Shown in pieces: positions 1-9,869 of a DNA stretch of 26,948 nucleotides. Source of the DNA: Symsagittifera roscoffensis (taxonomy: Eukaryota; Xenacoelomorpha; Acoela; Convolutidae); assembly GCF_963678635.1 (NCBI RefSeq), contig NC_087069.1, positions 41,503,883 to 41,530,830 of the forward strand, given 5' to 3'. The position numbers were made by a program, and so were the translations under genes. Numbering within the stretch: the first letter of the stretch is position 1; every line of letters begins with the position of its first letter. Below the pieces are notes generated by a model. That model saw only the letters and a program-made list of their open reading frames with translations. It made no database searches and was not told the DNA's origin.

Positions 1-903
1 GTCTTTACATGATTTAGACTCAGCACTCGGCTTCGTTGCCCACAAGCGAATCACATTGCCGAGCAAAACCTCTCTCGCCTTCTCGTCCAGTCCAGCCGCC
101 ATCAAGACAGGTTTTCCAAATCCTACTACAGTGTCCCACAACTCTTCTTTCAACTCCTCCATTTTAATTTTCCGTACCGCTTTTTGGTTAAACTCGCTCA
201 AGAACTCTTGCCACCCCTTTTGATCCAGCGTATTCAAAAACATCCACTTATTCCCTTCGAAGGTGTTCTTTTCCCTTGCTTCATCACTAAAGAGAACCAC
301 GCCCATGTTCGAAGACTCGATCGCTAGTGGCAACTCCAGATTTTTCCGGGAAGATCCCAAGGATGGTGTGGCAGTGTCCACCCAATCATCACCGCTCAAG
401 TCTTGCAGCAGTTCGCGCGTGGTATCGGGACTAAAATTCCGGGGCACCACCTCTTTGTTGGTTGTATCCCCTAACTTCATCTCTTCTTCAGCCTCACTGA
501 GGATTTCATCCAGCCTCTCTACCTCTATTGATTCAGGTTGGTCCCTCTCCACTGCGTCTTTAAATCTGTTCTCCACCGGAAGGCTCCTCCTGTTCCCAGG
601 AGTGTCGACTGATAGAGGTGATGGCGTCGCTGGATCCACCGCTTTATACTCAGTCAAGGACACATAAAGTGCTACCGCTGCGTCCAGCCTACATCCATCG
701 AGCTGCAGCTCCACCTCTTCTAGTCCATAAGATGCTAGGTGTCTCCTTGTACTGAACCTCATCTCATCCTTCAGAGCTAGATGACCCTCTTCCACGATCA
801 TTCTTCCGCTAACGTGTATTGGCTCTTTACTTTCAAACCCAGCCTTCTCAAGCACTTTAATAACTTCCCGGACTTCAAACTTGGGAGGCATTGAACCCCG
901 CAT
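1..903 (-). CDS. Unknown acidic ORF, open at the left edge
   Basis: The minus strand is open without a stop from 921 to base 1. An in-frame ATG lies at 903-901 and a second at 891-889; the upstream stop is at 924-922. From 903 this gives 301 codons and continues out of the window. The product starts MRGSMPPKFEVREVIKVL, then has a Ser/Pro/Glu-rich acidic middle (an EAEEEMK stretch near residue 145) and a more ordered, Trp- and Lys-rich C-terminal part. I recognise no domain. It directly follows the 930-1271 fragment and is the longest open frame in the gypsy block, so it may be the least decayed piece of a gag- or env-like polyprotein. An unrelated gene cannot be excluded. Confidence 0.55.
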   Translation of the reverse strand, partial: MRGSMPPKFEVREVIKVLEKAGFESKEPIHVSGRMIVEEGHLALKDEMRFSTRRHLASYGLEEVELQLDGCRLDAAVALYVSLTEYKAVDPATPSPLSVDTPGNRRSLPVENRFKDAVERDQPESIEVERLDEILSEAEEEMKLGDTTNKEVVPRNFSPDTTRELLQDLSGDDWVDTATPSLGSSRKNLELPLAIESSNMGVVLFSDEAREKNTFEGNKWMFLNTLDQKGWQEFLSEFNQKAVRKIKMEELKEELWDTVVGFGKPVLMAAGLDEKAREVLLGNVIRLWATKPSAESKSCKD

Positions 904-929
904 CTTCTTTGCTGGAACGGTTCATGATT

Positions 930-1271
930 TTATTTTGATCTCACACGTGTGATCTCATACCCGATGAACAGGGTGTCCCAGCCTTCTGTGAATAGTTTCT
1001 GCTGCCGCTCCACAACCTCTCTAGCGTGTATCGCCGGCACCATCATTGGGCTATTTATCGCCAATGTCATCCGCCTCACTGTCGGGAACTCCGGGATGGT
1101 AGCAGGCAACACGTCCCGTTCAAGGATTGTCTCAAGTTCTCTTTTTACAAAATCAAAACTCTTCTTGCACGCTGGAATTCTCAAGACTTCTTTAGTATTC
1201 TTAGTTAAAGGATTCAGGCTCCAGAACTTTGGGTGGGCCTCGATAGCACCCTCTCGTTGCCCCCCCTCTCT
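930..1271 (-). pseudogene. Coding fragment just upstream of the open ORF
   Basis: The minus strand is open from 1271 to the stop at 930, with no convincing ATG start. The translation looks like real protein (for example RIPACKKSFDFVKRELETIL, then EVVERQQKLFTEGWDTLFIG). On its 5' side the frame ends at a stop beside a run of C/G at 1260-1266, where another frame (NFRASYNEERGG) carries plausible coding sequence on. A one-base slip in that homopolymer would join them. It probably belongs to the same decayed polyprotein as 1-903, which starts 27 bases after this stop. No family recognised. Confidence 0.45.
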
Positions 1272-3112
1272 TCATTGTAGCTGGCCCTGAAGTTCAGCAC
1301 TATCAACTCTGTATCCTTCACTTTTCGGATAGCACCGTCTCACTCATCTGTGCCCTGAAGTTTTCTTGTTTACAACAAATCAGCGCCGTCCCATCCAAGA
1401 TGCTGATCGATTTCACGTACACGGCTGAATGTCGGTATGCGGTCACGAGTGAATTCGGAAAGGCATAGGTCACGGCGGGTCCGTAGATACAAGTCACTAC
1501 TCCCCTACCCCTCTGATCGTTCCTAGAGGGTCAGACCGTATTGCCAAGCACAGATCGGTCAGAAGAGGCATGCCTCCATTCACCTCTCTCATCTCTTCTC
1601 TAGTCTTCTGACTCTTCTCCTCTCCTGTCAAGTGTCAATTCTGCATCAAGAGATACTCCAACAGTAGCGAGATTTTAGCCCTGCAGCACACTTGTAGAAA
1701 TAGGTCTCAAGAATCGGGTGGGCTCTTCTCACTGATAGGGGGTCCACATATTTCATCAGTCGATGTAATGCCACAAGGTTTCCATGTTTCAAGAGTATTA
1801 GTGTCAATTATCCGTCAATTCTGAGGTTTTCCAAGCCTCTGCTGAACATGTACGCAGAACCCATGCCAAACAGGTACCTGAGATACACCAGATACAAAGC
1901 CAGCCGCAGGTTGATCGACATGCTCACGAGATCCTGCGCAAAGGCCTCAAAAATAGAAATTCCCGCGTAAAAAACCTTGTCCATGTACTTCTTCTAGCAG
2001 CATGGACTCACGCAAGAATCTCAAGATTTTCTGGTCTTCAATTCACCCTTTGCATGCTCTCTCTAGAAGCTGGCAATGGTGATCTCGTTTGCTGACCCTA
2101 CCATCATTTCCCTCTTCTCGGAGATCTCAAGTTGATACTCCACAAACTCCCAAGTGTGCTTGATAAGGGGAAGCGCGCTCACCCTCGTTTTTTCCCGTCA
2201 CGTTTTCGAGCCTTGCTGTCAGGAACGGCCATCTCCCTCTTTATTGAGTCAGGCGATACACCATCGGCACAAAGATACATTCCTCCGGTCGTTGATAGGT
2301 CCTCTCGCGCTGCTAGTGGAATCCGTTATCTTGGCGGTCAAGTGGCTTAACAAGGGGTGGTCATCTTCCACTTCAGGATTGAACTTCAGTTGCCTAGCGA
2401 AATTTGATCTCAAGACAAAGCATCTAATCCAGCTCGGTCAATATGTCCGCGAGCTCATAGAAACCCCCAGGGGCATGAGACACATCTGCCCATGCTTCGA
2501 CTTCAGAAGTCTAAAATTCACCTCAAGACCGCTGCCCTCCGCTATCAAGATCAACATCGGATTCAAGGATTCAAGAGATTCAAGAGAAGTGCACGGATTC
2601 AAAAGCTGGTGGCGTGCCTGCATTGCCTGGTGATGATTTGAATACCACCTTTAATTTTTTCACCCCAATAGAGAAGCCACCAATTCCTGCACCTCGTTGA
2701 TTGCAGCAAACAACGTCTGAAACGCCCCCCAGATCTTGTTTGGCGTCGGCTCTCAGTTTCTCAAGGGCTCAAGCAATACTGCTGCGTGCAGATGATCGTT
2801 CATTCCCGCGAACAACAACAACAACAATTCATACTCACACTGCGTTTCTGACATCAATGTCAACATTTGGTTTATTTCCGCGCCTGGTAGCAGGTACACC
2901 AACACTTCTGGCCAAAATATTTTCGGAGACGTCCCATCGAAATCCGAACCGCCACATTGATTACCCTCGCTGCTCCAGGGTTTGATCGATCATATACTGC
3001 CAGAGTCTTGGCCAGCTGCGAGGTTCCATAGGAATTCCCGTATCTTGGATCTTCTGTCAGTCGAGCTCATCTATGCAGTATCGGGAAGTCACATGCTTTT
3101 CGGCTCAAAAAT
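1272..3112 (-). other. Heavily decayed coding-like interval
   Basis: No ORF here is convincing. Short minus-strand stretches still read like protein, notably about 1330-1500, where a frame containing YAFPNSLVTAYRHSAVYVK is open up to a stop just before the 1271 segment. The rest shows stops in all frames. The plus-strand ORFs in this interval have low-complexity Ser/Arg-rich translations and look like shadows of decayed minus-strand coding. I see no RNA gene or tandem repeat. Confidence 0.35.
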
Positions 3113-3589
3113 TTACTCCACGGCTTTTAACTGCGCTGAAATTGCGACCCTAATCCTGACAAAACTCGTGCGATGCTTCGGTGGTTCCGCGATGAAGCCT
3201 GGGCTTCCCAGCTCCTTGAGAGGCCGGTAGTTGACTGGACCAATGCTCGATTTCTTAGGAATCTCTTTTAGGTCCGCCTTTTCTAAGGTTTTATCTCCAG
3301 AAAAATGCGCTTCATCTGCCTTCATCCAGTCCACGAAAAAATGGTTGCTCAGGTCCTCGTGCGACAGATCCTTGAGTCCCAAGACCTCCATTAGCTCCCG
3401 TCTGCAGGCCAGATCCTCGAGGTCCAGATCGTTCACTCGCTCCAAGTACCTGGCCTTGCTTGATTCTCTAGGGTCTCCTGCCGATGTTTTGACATTCTTC
3501 TTCTTTTCCACCACCACCACTGACGCCATCACTGAGCTTTGTGTTGTGGAAGACTCCACCTCATCCCTCTTCATGCGTGTCGAACCCAA
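3113..3589 (-). pseudogene. Acidic/charged ORF, gag-like candidate
   Basis: This is a 158-codon minus-strand frame. The N-terminus is Ser/Thr/Val-rich, followed by a run of leucine- and acid-rich helical sequence (YLERVNDLDLEDLACRREL) and a charged C-terminal part with SGDKTLEKADLKEIPKKSS. Strong helix and alternating charge recall structural (gag-like) proteins, but no capsid or zinc-knuckle motif is visible. It continues in a different frame from the 3620-4064 fragment, suggesting a frameshift between them. It is followed by 1.8 kb of decayed sequence. Function unknown. Confidence 0.4.
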
Positions 3590-3619
3590 CTGCCTGCTTC
3601 TGTTGCTCCTCGAACTCCC

Positions 3620-4064
3620 TCAGGAAGCATTTCTCCCTCCCAATCGCTCAGCCACTGGTTGAACTGAGAAGAAGGAAGGCCTCGGGGATACCAAAGGTGA
3701 AGTGGACAGTCTCCACCACATCCGACTCTGTCTCTGAAAGACATCATTCAGCCACTCCGCTCTCTTGGGCTTATCGAACTGGATGCCGTTCGAAGATGAG
3801 TTCTGTGGCAGGGAATTCTCCATCACTCTTGCGACATCGAGCAGCCTTACTGTCAGGATGCTTCTCTTTTGCACTGATTATATCCTTGATGTGGCGTACC
3901 CTCTCATTCATGTTCATCACGTTCTGGTCTTGAATCATATTGCAGGTAACCATGCAAATCGTTAGCACCGTAGGGTCCAAGTAGGACTTCAGCTCCTCAA
4001 GAAAGCAGCTCACCTTGTCCTGCAGCCTCAGCAGCTTCCGCGTTTCGCCTCTAAAAAAAATCAT
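3620..4064 (-). pseudogene. Two overlapping frames of one decayed ORF
   Basis: Two minus-strand frames overlap, 3771-4064 and 3620-3874. Both have protein-like translations: the first with SCFLEELKSYLDPTVLTICM and NMNERVRHIKDIISAKEK, the second with FDKPKRAEWLNDVFQRQSR. The simplest reading is one gene with a frameshift in the overlap, lying between the coiled-coil ORF at 4313-5171 and the acidic ORF at 3113-3589. Helical, charged content fits a structural polyprotein. No domain recognised. Confidence 0.35.
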
Positions 4065-4312
4065 TAGTTCAAATCATCAAGGTAACCGTGTACATCTTTC
4101 CCATTTCCAGCATCTCCAGTGACGCCAACACCTGAGGCATTGCTGCACCTTAGAAACTCAAGACTCCCACCTACCAGTGCACCTTGATCCTCATCAGGAC
4201 CCTGACAAGACTGTCCTCAATGATCAAGTGGACCGTGCCCTCTGGTATCCTGGGCCGCGTGAAATATTCCACACAAGATGCTTCATTGGTATGCGCCTTC
4301 GGTGTTCTTCCT

Positions 4313-5171
4313 CTAGTTTGCCATCGTGACTCTCCTCACTGGGTATTCCCTCCAAGTGAGTGGCTCAGCTACGCGTGCCGGACTCTCTAGAGTTCTTGAT
4401 TGTAGCCTCTCTTGTAAATCCTTGAGACGTGATGTCCACGCGCCAGCCTGACTGCCACTAGTTGAGCTGGGTGTCAGACACGGTAGTGCAGTATCTTTTA
4501 GCGGTTTGATCCGACCTGACTCAAGATCTCTCAAGGAAGGGACGGGTTCTGGTGGAGTCCATGTGTCCAGGCATTCATTCATTTGTTCCTGGGCTATTCG
4601 GTCCAGGTTTAATTGGCCACCCGACCTGGGAGTTTCATCGACTTCCATCTTAGAATCTGGTCTTGATCTCGTCATCAAGGGCTCAATCGACTTCTTCATC
4701 TTCCGTTCTTTGGCACTCGCAATTTCTGGCTGTTTTTTCTGTAACCACTCGATTTTCGACTTTATCTGGTCGCAGTTTGCCGTATTTTCTTGTAGTTTCT
4801 GGATTTGATCCTGTTCCGCTCCTAACAAGTCCCTCTCAAGTATTACTTTACCTTTCTCGAGCCTGGCTTGATCCCAGTCGATGTTCCAGCCGCCTGATGT
4901 TCCAGCCCATCATCAACACTCCTTGCGACTCTAGTTGCAGGATAGCATTAAGCATCACTGCCAGCCTCTCGTCCACTTGCGTGTATTTGAGATCCCTCAA
5001 GCGCCTGTATAGCTCATCGACCGTGGGCTTTTTTAATTGCTGTTGACACAGATTTCGAAAAACGATCGGTTTTTGCTTCTTGCTCAAGAGATTTTCTTTA
5101 CTCGTTAAACACTCAAGAAATACCTCAACTAGATCAAAACTCAATAAATACCTTTCTAGATCAATACTCAA
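4313..5171 (-). pseudogene. Coiled-coil ORF, frameshifted, gag-like candidate
   Basis: Two minus-strand frames join here: 4848-5171, then 4313-4828. A one-base slip near 4840 would make them continuous, since coding-like residues run on across the gap. The N-terminal end is encoded by a 28-bp tandem repeat and may not be original coding. The middle is a heptad-like coiled coil (LGAEQDQIQKLQENTANCDQ, then SKIEWLQKKQPEIASAKERK). The C-terminal part is Pro/Ser/Arg-rich and disordered. This layout resembles the N-terminal part of retroelement gag proteins, but no diagnostic motif is present. It lies 3' of the integrase tail on the same strand, so it could be the gag of a second, tandem copy. Confidence 0.4.
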
Positions 5172-5216
5172 GAAATACCTTACCTATATCAATACTCAAG
5201 AAATACCTTGCTCCGG
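5110..5216 (+). repeat. 28-bp tandem repeat, four units
   Basis: Four imperfect copies of a unit starting ACTCAAGAAATACCTT follow each other at about 5110, 5138, 5165 and 5194. They overlap the 5' end of the coiled-coil ORF. The array sits at the change from GC-rich coding-like sequence to an AT-rich spacer. Confidence 0.75.
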
Positions 5217-5798
5217 TACGGACTGTGGAATCGGTTCCTGCTATCGTTCTCGTGTATCTCAATCCAGTTATCGTTTTTGTTTTTATGACTCCAAATCGAT
5301 CTGAAAACAAAACTTAATTTCAAACCAAGAATGTTTTCTGCTCCTTGCCAATCTGAAAATACCCCTTTTATGACCTTTGAACGAACAATTTCCGATAAAA
5401 TGATTCTATTAGGTATTAAAATCAAGCAGATCCATTTTATGTTTTAGCACCATACAATTCAGAATCAAAATTCTGCTTTAGTTGTCAAGCCAGTAATACT
5501 AAAACCTATTTTCCTGTCGCGTGCCTCCCTTTACCTAGCTCAAGACCCTCGTGCCCCCAACTCGAGACCATCGTGTCCACCCGAAACTCAGGCGATACTC
5601 AAGTAGTACTTCTGGTGTAGATATACCATTATCTCTGCGAAGACTACATGTAGGATGGCGTGCAGTTCCATAGGGTTCAATCTGCCCCTAATTGGATCGA
5701 AGACTGGCATTGGAAACTCCTTTATCCCTCTTTCCACCAGGAAGTCCCTGAATCATGTCAAGGCCAGCTTCACGTGCTCGCGATCTATCACGTTTCTC
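5217..5798. other. AT-rich spacer 3' of pol; possible LTR position
   Basis: This interval separates the integrase tail from the gag-like ORFs. It is more AT-rich than its neighbours and has no convincing ORF. On the minus strand it contains a purine-rich stretch near 5522-5545 (GGTAAAGGGAGGCACGCGAC), which is where a polypurine tract and LTR start would be expected after pol. I could not identify a matching TG...CA pair or a second LTR copy, so the LTR reading is only positional. Confidence 0.3.
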
Positions 5799-7293
5799 TC
5801 ACCGACTCTTGTCACCAAAAAGTCTAGATTTTCGACAGGAACCTGTGAAACCGAAAGAGGAAGTGCCGCCAGACCTCCCAATCTTGGTCTCTAATTTGGT
5901 ACTCTTAAAATTGGCTTCGAATCTGGTGTTGAAACTCATATCCTCTGTTATGCAGACTGCGCTGGTCCTATTTGACAATTTGAAGCCACTGTCCGTTATT
6001 AGGATGTTCTCTGAATACTCATTTGGTATTTCGAACTTGGTCTTGAAATTTCTTCCAATTGTGGGCTCGACTTCTTCTTGATCCAGCTCTATTCCGTTAA
6101 CCTTTCTCAACATACTTCCTTCGCTGTCTGACCTGTGCTTGGGGTGTATTCCTTCTGAATATTTCATTCAACTCCTGTTGTCTCTTTACTGCTTCCTTCA
6201 TGTATACTTGAGGTGATGTCTTCTTCCCTTCATAATCTGGGTAGAAGAACGCCAGGGGCCTTGCTCTCTCCCTGCCTGTTAGCATCATGAAAAGACTGAT
6301 CTCCATCGTTGAGTGTTGCGTGCTACTGTACGACCCCGCCACTTGAGGCAAATATTTGAACCAGTCCGTCATATACCTCGAGCAATATACCCTGAGCATA
6401 TTCACTACTGTTCTGTTTTGCCTCTCTACTAGTCCATGCGTCTGTGGATGGTAGGTCGTCGAGTGTGCTTGTGCAATGTGGGATCTTCTCATGAGTTCAT
6501 TTGTAGGATATCCAACGAAGGCTTTCCCGTTATCTGACTGGAAAGTCATCGGACAACCATATCACGATATCCAGTGCGTTATCAAGTGGTCGCAGGTTTC
6601 CTCTGCTGAGGCTGTCTGACATGGTACTGCTTCCGCCAGTTTCGTGAAGTGGTCTATGATTACCAGTTTCCGGTTATATCCCGAATCCGTCATGCAGATC
6701 TTTTGGTGATCTATCTTCACAACCTCGTTGAATTCTGAGCTTTCCACGGATTTGAGAGGGAACTTCATTTTTCTGAGCATAATGACAAGCGTTGCGTTTT
6801 GCGTTTCTACTAGTTTTCTACTTGTAGTGGTGGTCAAGTGTGCTTATGCAATGTGGGATTTCTTCAAGATTCCGTTTGTCAGGTCTCCTTCGAAGGCTTT
6901 CCCGTTATCTGATCGGAAGGTCATCGGACCACCATGCCGCAATATCCAGTGCGTTATCAAGTGGTTGCAATTTTCCTCTGCCGAGGATATCTGACATGGT
7001 ACTGCTTCCGCCAGATTAGTGCAGTTATCTATGATAACGAGTATCTGATTGTTCCCCTATCTGTCATGCAGATCTTTTGGTGATATATCTGCACAACCTC
7101 GTTCATTTCTGAACATTCCACAGATTTGAGAGGGAACTTCAAATTTCTTGGGTCTTTCACTTGCAAGCATGCGTTCATCCATCTCTCACAGGCCTTCCTC
7201 AACCCTGGCCAGTCAAATCTGTGTAATTTTTTGTTGCACTTTGTCCATTCCTTGATGTTTCATCTGATCGTGCAATCTGAACAACACTTCCGT
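5799..7293 (-). pseudogene. pol: Ty3/gypsy integrase (3' part of pol), degenerate
   Basis: Read on the minus strand from 7293. The zinc-binding domain comes first (7145-7293, His residues in LHDQMKH and the Cys pair in ACERWMNAC), broken by a one-base slip. The catalytic core is in two ORFs: 6562-6837 carries the first Asp (KIDHQKICMTDS), and 6097-6549 carries the second Asp (FQSDNGKAF) and the Glu of the HPQTHGLVERQNRT motif. The tail continues in another frame at 5799-6167. This integrase inserts cDNA of LTR retrotransposons into the genome. Reverse transcriptase is missing because Polinton A interrupts pol at 7294. A tandem duplication of the core and several frameshifts make it inactive. 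Confidence 0.9.
6468..7150 (-). repeat. Tandem duplication of the integrase core segment
   Basis: The segment about 6468-6775 and the segment about 6842-7150 are diverged copies, offset by roughly 374 bp. Matching landmarks are ATGTGGGATCTTCTC (6476) with ATGTGGGATTTCTTC (6850), the GCGTTATCAAGTGG block, and GATTTGAGAGGGAACTTC in both. Both copies encode the same region around the first two catalytic aspartates, so one is surplus. Confidence 0.85.
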
Positions 7294-7294
7294 T

Positions 7295-7960
7295 AGTAGT
7301 ATATGTGTGAGGAGAAGTTGGGGGAGGTGGAAGACCCCCATGTTTTAGGATAGGGAATAGAGCATCCGGTCTTCCAGCTATGTATTAACCTTGTTTATAG
7401 AGTCTACAGTGTATTAAGATAGGGAAAATCAACGGTAAGGTTTTATGGTTTGTGTGATGGTAAGATAATGGTAAGAAAAACGATTTTTTTTTGTTTTTGT
7501 GTAGAACTATCTAGTTTTTTGGCAAAAATCTCAGCGCGCGTTATCTAATTGGAAAAAATTAATTGTTAATTACGTGTAGATTGTAGAATGAAGGGTTTTG
7601 ATGGTACATGGTAAGTCGATTGTAAGAGTTTTTCAAAGTAAAATGTCAAAGTAAAGTTTCCAAAAAATTTCAAAACACGATAGGATTAGCTATAATTTGA
7701 CCTGTTTTATTGGATGATCTTACTTTCTATCTACCTGAAACTATGCTGAAATCTACTGAAACTAAACAGAACGTGTATAAATCTCTGCATCGTATTGTAA
7801 ATTTTCTGCCATAATTTACACTTAGAAATTATAAAACTACACGTTTACAAAATTCTTTTTTATAAAATTTAAAAATGCACATCATGAATATTTTCAAGTT
7901 TGTCTGGTAGAATTTTAAAAGAAAAAATGCTGAATAAATTGCTTATATTCCACACAAATT
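7295..7960 (+). repeat. Left terminal repeat region of Polinton A
   Basis: This non-coding stretch resembles the end of Polinton B in the same orientation and order: AGTAGTATATG tip, CCCCC palindrome, GTATTAA/ATAGGG words, ATGGTAAG doublets, a TTATCTAATTG...TTAATTACGTGTAG block, and TGGATGATCTTACTTTCTATC near 7710. The partner arm lies outside the window, so its inverted-repeat nature is inferred from Polinton B. The inner boundary is approximate. Confidence 0.75.
7328..7376. repeat. Terminal stem-loop of Polinton A
   Basis: TGGAAGACC (7328-7336) and GGTCTTCCA (7368-7376) form a 9-bp perfect stem with a 31-nt loop, 33 bp from the element tip. The equivalent place in Polinton B has a 9-bp stem of different sequence around the same loop length. 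Confidence 0.75.
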
Positions 7961-7961
7961 A

Positions 7962-8219
7962 TCAGTTTTTTTGTAGCTTTCGAGGAACCATTCGCCGATA
8001 CTTTTTTGTTAGAAAGGAATAAGCTACCCAAAGAATCAGCAAAGTAGTAAGTTTTAACCAATCGAGCCATCATGATCCAGTGCTCCCCTCAATCATTGCT
8101 TGGAGCTGAGTTAACAATTGCACGGAGTGTTTTGTTAGTTGAGGTACTTTATCAGAGGGGATGAGGTCCCATGTACTTGAACCTGAGATCTGGAATTCCT
8201 TCAATAATTTGCAGAAGTG
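7962..8219 (-). pseudogene. C-terminal membrane-anchor remnant
   Basis: An 86-codon minus-strand frame runs from 8219 to a TGA at 7964-7962 with one in-frame TGA at 8072-8070. After the internal stop it reads WLDWLKLTTLLILWVAYSFL followed by a short basic tail (TKKYRRM). That is the layout of a type I membrane protein: a juxtamembrane segment, one hydrophobic helix and a short positively charged cytoplasmic end. The part before the stop (HFCKLLKEFQISGSSTWDLI) is amphipathic. It lies between the capsid gene and the terminal repeat of Polinton A. An envelope- or fusogen-like surface protein is possible, but the ectodomain is missing and I do not claim that identity. Confidence 0.45.
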
Positions 8220-8258
8220 AAAAATTATCCATCTTTTCAATTGTTAGCTGATTTACAT

Positions 8259-8618
8259 CTAAAACAAAGAATTAGATAGTTTGATATTGTAATTTAGGGT
8301 GAAAAAAAATAATGTTATTGTTTTAAGCGCATTTAGGTATGAATCAACAAAGTCCCATACAAAAAACTTGTGAACTGAACAAATCTTATTGAACAATGGT
8401 TTACAGTCTAGGTGGAAAAAATTTCTTGGGTTTTCAATTAAACAGCATTCTTTATCCGGTTTTTCTGGAGATTTAGGTCTGACGAAACACAAAATAGATA
8501 GTACACAGACAATCACAATGAAAAGTCCCAAAAAAACTAAAACATTTTTATAGGAACCTGAAAACTCAAAAAAACCAAACATTTTTAGCGACTGTTCCGA
8601 ATTTGTCAATTTGAACAT
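8259..8618 (-). CDS. Small membrane ORF, unknown
   Basis: This 119-codon frame overlaps the 3' end of the major capsid pseudogene in another frame. It has one clear hydrophobic segment (VLVFLGLFIVIVCVLSILCF, residues about 26-45), followed by a cysteine-containing stretch with CC, C and C spaced over about 35 residues and an AT-rich hydrophobic end. It could be an N-terminal anchored partner or the upstream exon of the membrane remnant at 7962-8219, or chance ORF in AT-rich DNA. Its first 15 residues lie in capsid sequence, so the true start may be later. No family recognised. Confidence 0.35.
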   Translation of the reverse strand: MFKLTNSEQSLKMFGFFEFSGSYKNVLVFLGLFIVIVCVLSILCFVRPKSPEKPDKECCLIENPRNFFHLDCKPLFNKICSVHKFFVWDFVDSYLNALKTITLFFFTLNYNIKLSNSLF

Positions 8619-9823
8619 TTGATAGTCTTTCTCCCAAGATTACTTGCTCCAAGGAAAACTGGAAAAAAAATTTCTAATCTCAAGCTTTCTCCACTAAGTT
8701 CTGGATAGTGCAACTGTTCAGCTGCATCCTGTAGTGAATTCTAGTCAAAAACTAGAATATAGTAATTTTGAAAATCTTTCGTAGGAAGGGCTGGGAAATC
8801 TTGGTTAAAATGTTTTGTTTTCATTGTTGTACCATAAAGACGACAAGGAGAAGTTTATCTAAAGAAACAATTGCTCTTCCAACCCGAAAAACTCTAATTT
8901 CTCTGAAATGAAATTGTTGATAGTTGAAAGGATTTTCATGAAAAGATCCTGCGACAGCAAAATTTGTATTCAGCGCAACAGCTGCTCTTCTTATTGGAGC
9001 GTTATTGAATTTATTTTCTTGTATGAATTGGTCTTAACGATATGGAATGACAAAGGTTCTTGCTATAATTTCCATGTAATTGTATTGAGCAGGTTCCCTA
9101 TCCAGATTTCATTGATGATTAGCTTCAGCAACTAAATTTTTTCGAGTAAACAGCGAACAATCAACAATTTTCAGATTAAAATTTCGATTATCAGACAGCA
9201 TGTAAAAATTAGGTCTAGCTCGATTTAGTTTATTTCGATCTTTGGTTTTTGGTAGCAATAATTTTTCTTAAAAAAACAAGTCAATGGCTAGCCTGCCATA
9301 AAGGGAAAAATTATCCCTGATCCTAAAGAAATTGCTCTATCTGTGATGGGATACATATCAAATGCTTCCGGATATTCTTCAAAACTATATCCGTGCAGGC
9401 AAGTATTTCTTCATTACTCACTGCCGACGAGTTGAATTCGTTCAATATTTGTGCTTTATGAGGATATCATCCATTGGCATTGCAAACCATTGTATTATAA
9501 AAATAAACTTCACAATTGGAGAAAAGAGAACGTAGTAGATAATTTACATAAGCTAGGTAAGATGGTGGTTCCTCATCTGAATCTTCCTCCGATTTTTCTT
9601 TATGTTTTGCTTTTTCTTTTTTGAAAGCATCAAACAATCTTCCTTTGAATAATTGAAGCTTTAAACTAAGATGGGTATCACGCTTATCTAAGTAGAGGTT
9701 TACGTTCCGTTTCAAATTCAAACTCAATACTGCCTTCGTCTAGAGAAGTACTGGGGGGAAAATTTCTTGTGTTCAAGATGACACAATTGTTTCCAAAACT
9801 GATACTTTATCAAAATTGTCCAT
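8566..9823 (-). pseudogene. Polinton A major capsid protein, degenerate
   Basis: Minus-strand reading starts at a likely ATG (9823-9821, MDNFDKVSVLETIV) and ends near a TGA at 8568-8566, about 420 codons in several frames. The best open block, 9467-9727, includes YLDKRDTHLSLKLQLFKGR and an acidic linker. Later blocks show AQYNYMEIIARTFVIPYR, FNNAPIRRAAVALNTNFAV and FNYQQFHFREIRVFRVGRA. These match, from memory, the Polinton double-jelly-roll capsid family labelled F54H12.2-like in worms. The protein would form the virion shell. At least four in-frame stops and several frameshifts make it non-functional. It follows the small basic gene on the same strand, the usual Polinton gene neighbourhood. 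Confidence 0.8.
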
Positions 9824-9869
9824 CGAAGAATTTGTAAAAGCCCCGTACCGAAATTGATTTGGCTTACAC

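Larger units (their letters stand above)
1..7294 (-). mobile_element. Decayed Ty3/gypsy retroelement block, GC-rich
   Basis: This block is clearly richer in G and C than the rest of the window, and its coding remnants lie mainly on the minus strand. The only part I can name is a Ty3/gypsy integrase (5799-7293). The remaining minus-strand ORFs (1-5171) are acidic or coiled-coil rich and could be gag- or env-like products of the same or an adjacent element. The pol gene is cut at its 5' side at 7294, where AT-rich Polinton sequence starts. Reverse transcriptase and RNase H are absent and would be expected beyond the far end of the Polinton, outside the window. No LTR pair could be demonstrated. 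Confidence 0.75.

Noticed and set aside
263-667. Plus-strand ORF of 134 codons
   Set aside because: It lies opposite the 301-codon minus frame, its translation is Ser/Leu-rich and low in complexity, and the minus frame reads as a better protein.
5217-5798. A defined LTR
   Set aside because: Position and a purine-rich stretch fit, but no matching LTR copy, TG...CA ends or primer-binding site could be shown.
7962-8618. Calling a gB-like fusion protein gene
   Set aside because: Only hydrophobic segments remain; no fusion-loop or ectodomain sequence is visible.
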